The notes under the pieces were generated by a model. It saw only the letters and a list, made by a program, of their open reading frames with translations, was not told the origin of the DNA and searched no databases. Source: Prunus persica (Eukaryota; Streptophyta; Magnoliopsida; Rosales; Rosaceae). Taken from it: a stretch of 64,000 nt of DNA. The stretch spans positions 14,204,486 through 14,268,485 of the forward strand of contig NC_034013.1 in assembly GCF_000346465.2 (NCBI RefSeq), written 5' to 3'. This document shows, in pieces, positions 56,520 through 64,000 of this stretch; the first letter of the stretch is position 1, and every line of letters begins with the position of its first letter. The position numbers were made by a program, and so were the translations under genes.

Positions 56520-58851
56520 TCAGTTGGTGAGTGAGTGTGAACAATTCAAGCAGAAGCAGACAATGCCAATATATTCACAAATCAATTGAATTATAAAGCT
56601 GCTGTACGATTACAATATATAGGCATATAAAGATGCCCTATATAAGTAAAAGACCTAACTACCCTTAGAAGACACCGACTCAAATATATATTAATATTGG
56701 CTATACAATTGTCACAAACCCTGTCAAACTCACGATGTTACAGTATTAAGCATCGAGAGTTTGCTAAGAAGAAAGCGGAAGCGAGCAAGCGTGTGAGACT
56801 TGGTGAAGAAGTTGGCCAATTGCATGGTAGAGGAGACAAAAGGAAGAGAGATAGTGCCTTGCTGGAAATGATGGCGAACAAAGTGATAGTCCAACTCGAT
56901 GTGCTTTGTGCACTCATGAAAGGCAGAGTTGTGAGCAATTTGAATGGCACTTTTATTATCACAATACATAGGAGTAGGCATAGAGAGAGAAACACTCATA
57001 TCTTGAAGCAACCACTGAAGCCAAACAATTTCAGCAGCAATAGAGGCCATAGCACGATACTCAGCCTCAGTAGAAGAACGAGAAACAACTGATTGTTTCT
57101 TACTCTTCCAGGAGATAAGGGAATCACCAAGAAAAATGCAATAACCAGTAGTAAATTTCCGATCAAAAGGGTCACTAGCCCAACCAACATCAGAAAAGGC
57201 TCGAAGCTCCAAAGTTGAGGTGGAAGGAAGCAATAAGCTTTGAAACAACGTCCCTCGAAGTTAGCGGCAAATACGAATCACAGCAGCCCCAGTGAAAAGT
57301 AGTGGGAGAGGAGACAAACTAACTAACAATATGAATGGCATATGCAATATCAGGGCGAGTAATAGTTAGATAAACCAAGCTCCCAACCATAGTGCGATAA
57401 AGAGTAGGATCATCCAAAGGGGTACCATCATACGAAGAATAACGCACATTGAGCTCAAGAGGCGTATCAGCCATTCTAGTATTTGTAATACGAGCTTTTT
57501 GAAGAACGTCAACGGCATACTTAGACTGAGAAAGGAGATAACCTTTAGGGGAAGATGGAACTTCAATCCCAAGGAAATAATGTAAGGGACCTAAATCCTT
57601 CATTTCAAATTGATCATGTAAAGCCAATTTTAATTGGGCAATACCATTCAATTCATCACCCGTAAGAATCATGTCATCACCATAAAGGAGGAGAAGGATA
57701 TGACCAACAGAGGTAGAACGAACAAACAAGGCAGGATCATGAGCACTTGATCGAAAACCAACAGAACCAATAACAGCAGAGAATTTCTCAAACCAAGCAC
57801 GTGGAGCTTGTTTAAGACCATACAAAGCTTTCCGTAAACGATACACCTCCCTGGGATTATGAAGACCATGGGGGACCAAATACACCTCATCGAAAAGATC
57901 CCCATTCAAAAAGGCATTTTAACATCCATTTGTGATAAACTCCATTGATGAACTGATGCAACTGCAAGTAAGGTACAAACAGAAGTCATCTTGGCCACTG
58001 AAGTAAAGCTCTCTACATAATCAAGGCCATATTCCTGTGTAAATCCCTTAGCAACCAAACGAGCTTTATATCTCTCAAGAGAACCATCAGACTTAGTCTT
58101 AATTTTATAGACTCATCGACATCCAACTGCATGTTTAGGGTTTAGGGACTAAATCCATATTTACCGGGAGGAAGAGGAACCAAATCACATGTGCCAGTTT
58201 TATGCAGAGCAGAAAGTTCTTCAGTCATAGCCTGTTGCCAAAGAGGATTACATATAGCCTCCTTGTAGGAGGTGGGTTCAGAGATAAGAAAGAAGAGAAA
58301 TCATGAGAATAACAAGAATAACTAAAATCATTAGAAGAATAACCAAACCGATGAGGGGGCTTATGAGTGCGCGAAGGATAACAAGGTGCTATTAGATCTA
58401 CATCCACAGAAGTTGAAGCAGGCGCCAAAGGAGATGAAGGATTATTAGTGTCAGAACTTATGACATGTTTCCTGCGACAATACACTTGAGTAATAGGAGG
58501 AGAAGTAACACAAGGATTAGAAGGAGAACTAGAAACAGGAGAAATGTTAACATTGTCAGAATAAGAGAAATCATCATTAGTAGGTGAAAAAGGATCAATA
58601 TACATGAGCTTAGAATTCAATAAAGTAGTAGGAATGGAGAAAAAAGGAATATGCTCAAGAAAAACCACATGACGAGATACATACAATTTTTGTACACTAG
58701 GATCATAACATCGATAACCTTTTTGTCCTTTGCCATAATCAAGAAAAACAAACATAGCAGAGTGAGCAAATAATTTTGTATTTTCGACAGGAGGACGAAG
58801 AACAAAACAAATACAACCAAACACTTTCAATGAGAAATAGTCAGGACTGTC
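56520..58851 (-). mobile_element. Degenerate Ty1/copia retrotransposon (B), 5' truncated
   Basis: On the minus strand from 58851: the end of integrase (MDSPDYFSLKVFGCICFVLR), the variable linker (KGYRCYDPSVQKLYVSRHVV), reverse transcriptase (LRKALYGLKQAPRAWF; catalytic box reads YGDD), DLGPLHYFLGIE, RNase H (SDVGWASDPFDRKFTTGYCI, SRSSTEAEYRAMA, KSAIQIAHN), then a tract and a 3' LTR beginning TGTGACAATTGTATAG at about 56715 and reaching roughly 56520. The frame is broken between 58225 and 57909 and near 57250-57320. Its right end stops exactly at the border of the P450 duplication. Confidence 0.88.
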
Positions 58852-61600
58852 CAAGTCAATGTGAACAGACTAAAATATATTGTAGCCCGCGCTCTTTCTC
58901 TCCAATCAAATGTTATTGGTACCTAATTAACTACCCCAGCACCATTGTCCTACCTCGCCATACCAAAAATAAAAACTAAGGAATAAAGTAACTTTTCGAC
59001 CAAAAAAAGAAGAAGGAATAAAGTCACTTTTGCATATGTAGTTTGCCGGTTTTTTCATTTTGTTTATTGTAGTTTTAATTTTTTCAATTTAACTTATGTA
59101 GTTTAATTCTTTCGCAATTCAAGGACACATTCAAATTTTCATCCAATTTCATCCAAAATGCCTCGTCTATGTAAGAGACACGACATGTGTTTATTCCATC
59201 AAAAAATTGGACAGAAATTTAAACGTGTCCTTAAATTACATTAATCAAACTACATGAGTCATATTGCCAAAACTAAAACTACGTATGGGATTCGTCCAGC
59301 TACACTAACGAAAAGTGACTACCCAATCTGTGTCTCTTCGTTGTCCTCTCCTTTCTCTTCCACTAAACATGCAATTATATTTCAGGCCAGGTATGCTTTT
59401 GTAACTTTGTAATTGTTTGATGATCTGTTCAGCTTCAGAAGAGCTGATCACATTCAACATAGTTGATAATCTGTTGGCAACTTTGAAATTTTGGGTTTTC
59501 AAAATACCAAAACAGAGCCACAAACCAACACAATAATTCATAAGAGATTTTGGGGATATTGAATTTTTTTATATAATTATTTAATAACCAGGTGGATTTA
59601 TTTCTTTATTTTAATTAATGGAGTATGAAGAAGAGGAAACAACAATGACAAATAAAACATAAACAAAGAAGACTCTTACGGAACAATAAATATATTTTTG
59701 TAGTCAGCTGTCTTATTCATGACTTAAACCAAGGAAGCAACACTTTTCTAGAAGATAAACAGAATAACTAGATTTGAACAACCACCTTTTTTTATTACCA
59801 TATATGGAAATAACTGTGGTGCCATGGGGACTGTTTATTGTGCAACATAGCTTGTCAAGGAAGGATACACAGGTTTAGCAGCTAGAAATAAAGGAACTTT
59901 CTTGCTAACTGCAAGCCCAGCAGCATCTTCCATGTCCAAGTCTTCTCTTCTCACCCCATGAGGGAGTTCCCAGTCGAAACGATAGAGGAGATTAGCAAGT
60001 GCAAGCTCAATTAGCTTCACACTAAAGCTAATACCAGGACAACCCCTCCTTCCTGCCCCAAATGGTAAAAGTTCAAAATGGTTTCCTTTGTAGTCAATTG
60101 AGCTGTCCAAGAATCTTTCAGGCCAGAACTCATTTGGATTCTCCCAACATTCTGGGTCTTTTCCTATCATTTTTGCATGGATAAACACCATTGTTGTGGT
60201 GGGAATTTCGTACCCTTCAATAGTGCAACTCTTTAAGGTTTCTCTTGGAAGTAGTAAGGGCACTGCTGGATGTAGTCTAAAACTTTCCTTCAAGACCAGC
60301 TTTAGGTACATGAGTTCAGAAAGATCACTTTCTTCCACTTTTGCTTTTCCCTTTAAAACTCCTCTCACCTCATCTTGTGCTTTCCTCAACACTAGGGGGT
60401 TCCTAATCAGTTCAGCCATTGTCCACACCAGTGTGGCTGAGGAAGTATCAGTGCCTGCAATAAACATGTCCTGCAAGAATACCGATTGTATATATCAAGC
60501 CAGCTGAAATTCCATATATATCCATACGAATACCGATTGTATATATCAAGCTAATATGAAGGTTGCCGAAGTAATAGCAAAAGTATATTAACAAATAAGT
60601 AACACCTCAAATACAAGAAGAAAGAAAAAGCGACATACAGTGAGAACACCCTTAATTTGGTCATTACTGAGGGGTATTGCTTGACTGGCATCCCTCTGAA
60701 CCCGAAGCAGAACATCGACAAGATCTTCTTGCTCTGGTTCAGGCCTTCTAGGATCAAGGTGTTCCTCAATCACTCTGTCATAGAAATTGTCCAAGCCTTT
60801 AAAACACTTCTCTACCTTTTTCTCAAGACCATTGAACTTGTTTAACCAACTCAACCATGGTAGAAAATCTGACATGAAAAATCCTCCTAACAGGGCCCCT
60901 GTCTCTTCAAGCAATCCATGAATTCTGCTCTTGCCAATTCCTCCTCCATCATCATACTTTTTACCGAAAGCCGAACGGCACAAGACTTTGTTTGCTAAGA
61001 AAAGTGTCAGTTGAGTGAGATTGATGAGACCCTTAGAATGAGCTATAGAGTCAAGCATAAGCGTGACCTCTTCATCCCTCACAGACTGAAACATTCGAAC
61101 CCTCTTTTCACTAAGCAGTTCCAAGATCACAATCTTCCTCATCTCCCTCCAATACTCACCATAGGGAGCAAATGATAGGTTGACACAGCCATAGCTAAGC
61201 TTCTTTGCAACATACAAGACTGGCCTACCGGAAAAAACAAGGTCATGAGTTTTGAAGATCTCTCTTGCCATATGGGCTGAAGAGACTACCAAAGTAGATA
61301 TTGAGCCTAATTTCAAGAACATGAGGGGTCCATATTGAAGGGCAAGGTGTTCAAGGACATGATGAGGTAAGCCATTAGAAAGCTTGTGAAGGTTCCCAAT
61401 GAGAGGTAGCCTCCTAGGACCAGGAGGCAACCTCCTCTCTTGAGAAGCAGAGCTTTTCTTCCTCTGCTTGATCAAGAGCAATAAAATAAAGGGTAGGAGG
61501 AAAACAAAGAGGATGACCAAGGAAGATTGAGAATCCATGGCTGGTTTCTGAGGCTGCAAACAAGGCCGTTGCTGCTGATAGGCATTTAAGGATGGCAGTC
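58852..61600. repeat. Segmental duplication, copy 2 (P450 gene plus 3' flank)
   Basis: Partner of 51872-54940. It lacks about 195 bp of 3' flank present in copy 1 (joined at ACCA/ACACAATAATTC near 59528) and has several smaller gaps. Confidence 0.85.
59835..61538 (-). CDS. Cytochrome P450, CYP71 clan, copy 2
   Basis: Paralogue of the gene at 53162-54878 with identical structure: exons 61538-60639 and 60470-59835, 511 aa, intact frame. The same motifs are present: hinge LPPGPRRLPLIGNLHKL, WREMRK, AGTDTSSA, ESFRLHP, PERF and FGAGRRGCPG. I count about 28 amino-acid differences, 23 in exon 1 (for example AKKLSYGCVNLSF, SEKRVRMFQ, DPRRPEPEQ) and 5 in exon 2, so the N-terminal half, with the membrane anchor and the B-C substrate region, has diverged more. 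The upstream DNA beyond about 60 bp differs from copy 1, so the two genes probably have different promoters. Confidence 0.92.
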
Positions 61601-62134
61601 AGTCGGTGCAGAGCCTAGTGGCAAGTTGATTAAAATATCCGGCGGAAAGCAGACTAAAAGCAACTGGATTAAAATATTATGTCGTATTGAAGCCGACTAA
61701 AACTAACTGGAATGGAATGTGTGTAATACAGTAATATCGATGGAAATTGTCAATCCTTCAACTAAAGAATCAGTGGTGAAATTTCTCGTATTAATGATGA
61801 CGTAAGGTGAAGGCTTTGCTTAACTCACAGGTGATGAAATTAGTCTATTAGCATTTGATGTGATAATTTCTTAATTATTGTAAATAAATAAGAGGTCTTG
61901 TTCAAAAATTTCTATAATTGTGAATCTTTTCCTTTCATGTCGGACATGGGGTGGCATGACACCACATGTCATCAATCAACACTCAGTTCAATTTTGAAGA
62001 TGAAGACATAATATTCTACTTTAAGTATAAAACAACAGATATTATCCCCTTTCTTATTCCTCTTTTGTTTAATCAAATTCACATCAAATTGCCTTTCATA
62101 TCATTGCCATATTCACAACTTCCAATCAATAAAT
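61601..62134. other. Upstream region of P450 gene 2
   Basis: AT-rich and unrelated to the upstream region of P450 gene 1. Part of it (about 61825-61975) resembles about 63230-63420 (TTATTGTAAATAAAT.. then TCTTTTCCTTTCATGTCGGACA vs a close variant), suggesting that the MITE pair inserted near or between duplicated DNA. No gene. Confidence 0.4.
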
Positions 62135-62699
62135 GGGGAATGCTAACAACCTTTTCTCTAGACCTTCTTCTTTGGCCATTCTCTCTTTTTTGCTTGACAT
62201 GTGTCATTCTCCTTACACTTAAAACAATGTCATTAATATATTATACAAGTTAAGTTTTGTTTTCCAAGTTTACCCTTATTAAATGTATTCAATTTATCCA
62301 AAAAAATTTCACAACTTTCATACCATCTTATTAATTTTTTTTAAACGTCAATTATTTTTTTTAAAAAATGTCTGCTTTTTTCAAAAAAGAGGAAATGCCT
62401 GTTTTTTTAAAAACACAAAGGACTTTTTTTTTTCCCTATCTAAACCCTTTTTGTTAAAAAAATAAAAAGAAAAAAAAAGGGACATTTCCTCTTAGAAGCA
62501 GATATTTTCTTTAAAAAAAATAATTGACGTTAGAAAAAAATTAATAAGATGGTAAGAAAGTTGTGAAATTTTTTTGCATAAATTGAATACATTTAATAAG
62601 GGTAAACTTAGAAAGTAAAAGTTAGCTTGTATAATATATTAATGACATTGTTTTAAGTGTAAGGAGAATGAGCAAAAAAGGGAGAAGGTTATGCTAGCA
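62135..62699. mobile_element. Hairpin MITE copy B
   Basis: Terminal inverted repeats GGGAATGCTAACAACCTTTT and the inverted AGAAGGTTATGCTAGCA lead into long complementary arms of about 250 bp each. The arms share ACACTTAAAACAATGTCATT, GTTTACCCTTATTAAATG and AACGTCAATTATTTTTTTT. It is non-coding and AT-rich. Confidence 0.8.
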
Positions 62700-63224
62700 A
62701 CCTTCTCTTTTGGACCTTCTCCCTTCTCCTTATGACAAGTGTCATTTTTCTTACACTTAAAACAATGTCATTAATACATCACATAAGTTAGTTTTTGTTC
62801 TTTTATATTTTCTTTTCAATTTATTCAAATTTTGTTACAACTTCTTTAGCACATTGTTAAAAATTAAATAATTAACAAAAGAAGAAAAATGTCATATTTT
62901 TAAAAAATAAAAATAAAGTTTGTTTCATGACATTGTTATCATCTTTATTTTGTTTTTAACAAAAACACGTGCTCTCTTTGGAAAAATTAAAATTAAAAAA
63001 AACTTCAGTTTTTATTTTCTTATTTAATTTTTTAACAAGGTGGTAAAAAAGTTGTAAAAAAAAAAGCTTGTTATTAAAAAAAATTAATACAAGAAGGGTA
63101 AACTTGGAAAACAAAAACTAGTTTGTGTGATGCATTAATGACATTGCTTTAAGTGTAAGGAAAGTGACACTTATCATGAGAAGGTCCAAAAGAGAATGTT
63201 AGAGAGAAGTTTGCTAGCGCTCCC
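62690..63224. mobile_element. Hairpin MITE copy C
   Basis: It directly adjoins copy B and shares the ATGCTAGCA at the boundary. Ends are GCTAGCAACCTTCTCTTTTG and the inverted AGAGAGAAGTTTGCTAGCGC; arms of about 200 bp pair around an AT-rich centre. Copies A, B and C form one family. Confidence 0.8.
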
Positions 63225-63667
63225 TATAATGAAATTAGTCTATTAGAAAAAGAAACCAAAAAACATAACCTTGGAAAAGACCAAACTTATTTTCAATTTT
63301 AAAACATACTAGACATATAATTTTTTATATATTGTAAATAAATTAGGTCTTATTCAAAAATTTGTAAAATTGTGAATCTTTCCTTTCAAGTCACACACGG
63401 GTGGCACCATCGCATTGGAAAAGCGGGCCAAACTCTTCCTTTCTTCAAGTGCATCCATATTTAATTCACGTATAAGATAATTTTTAGACAACTCAATATA
63501 ATTCTCCCCCGCCATGGTGATTGATAAAAAAATAAAGAGTCTTTCTTTTCATGTCCACTTGAACGCAGCGTTTCGGGCCACTGGGCAACAAACGACACGC
63601 AACTGAAGATAAACCAAATCCGATAATCATCTAATCGGTTCTCAGTATCGTAAAAAGCTCTTTGGCA

Positions 63668-64000
63668 ATGGAAGCTCTGGGATTTCCTTCTCTCAACACC
63701 CACACCATTTCGTGCTCTAGTTTTCAGAAACAAAGAACGACCAAAATACCATGTCAAAGAGAACGCTTTTCAAGCATTTCACTTTTATCTTCGCTAAAAC
63801 TTAGACCCTGTTACAGACCATTCCATTTTGTATGTAAATTCTGCACCTTTTTCATATTCTAATTAGTGGCTTTGTTTTATTTTTCTTGTTTTTAATTGTT
63901 TTCTCAACTGGGTTGTTCTTCTTGTTGTTTTTGATTCAGCGTAGGAGTGCTACTCGAATGCAAGCTGACAATGAAGATTACGAGTTGAAGCAAATGAGGG
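63668..64000 (+). CDS. Plastid-targeted protein, probably rhodanese-like domain protein 11 (5' part)
   Basis: Exon 1, 63668-63829, encodes a Ser/Thr/Arg-rich transit peptide starting MEALGFPSLNTHTISCSSF. A GT..AG intron ends in GATTCAG at 63939. Exon 2, from 63940, reads RRSATRMQADNEDYELKQMR and runs off the window. The MQA..DYELKQMR segment after a plastid transit peptide matches the start of mature Arabidopsis STR11 (At4g24750), whose next residues would be a DMAAA..RW helix and the rhodanese domain. Only the first 74 residues are visible, so the domain itself is not seen. Confidence 0.55.

Noticed and set aside
56222..56589. Open frames on both strands left of copia B
   Set aside because: Low-complexity K/N-rich or unrecognised; the right part overlaps the copia 3' LTR.

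Overview
This is nuclear DNA from a eudicot plant, most likely a woody Rosaceae such as Prunus. The genes have many short introns with GT..AG borders. The intergenic DNA is AT-rich and holds copia-type LTR retrotransposons, a Cassandra-type TRIM LTR carrying 5S-rRNA-like sequence, tRNA-derived SINEs and hairpin MITEs. The genus is inferred from the gene set and repeat flavour; nothing in the window proves it. I see no tRNA, rRNA or CRISPR genes, as expected.

Layout. 1-13 kb: two tandem cyclic nucleotide-gated channel genes on the minus strand, both with complete reading frames, separated and followed by reshuffled duplicated flanks. Behind the second one is a CACTA transposon terminus next to fragments of two unrelated genes (a CYP71A-like P450 and an AFC2-like kinase). 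13-17 kb: an intact sieve element occlusion (SEO) gene with a solo Cassandra-type LTR about 230 bp upstream of its start codon. 18-24 kb: a complete protein-L-isoaspartate O-methyltransferase gene (plus) and a complete two-RRM chloroplast ribonucleoprotein gene (minus). 24-27 kb: a raffinose-synthase-like pseudogene. 27-29 kb: a fold-back MITE pair and LTR debris. 29-35 kb: a tandem pair of proline-transporter-like permeases, the first intact and the second dead with four independent lesions. 35-45 kb: four ordinary genes on the minus strand, namely an intronless PPR protein, a small basic protein, a GLOX-type aldehyde oxidase and an RGLG-type RING ubiquitin ligase. 46-63 kb: a repeat-rich region with three broken copia elements, MITEs, a SINE inserted in a MITE, and a segmental duplication holding two intact, about 95% identical CYP71-clan P450 genes. 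The right edge starts a plastid-targeted protein that looks like rhodanese-domain protein STR11.

The genes do not form one pathway. The themes are local tandem duplication (CNGC, permease, P450), loss of one copy (permease, raffinose synthase) and transposon-driven rearrangement. No wholly new gene system is visible. The least explained structures are two clusters of 20-bp palindromes built on GTATAGCCG..CGGCTATAC (5.5-6.2 kb and 55.5-55.6 kb), the chimeric captured gene fragments at 10.7-11.0 kb, and a protein-like antisense exon inside an intron at 20.1-20.5 kb. Exon coordinates were set by hand from splice signals and reading-frame continuity. Homology calls are from recognition, without database searches.
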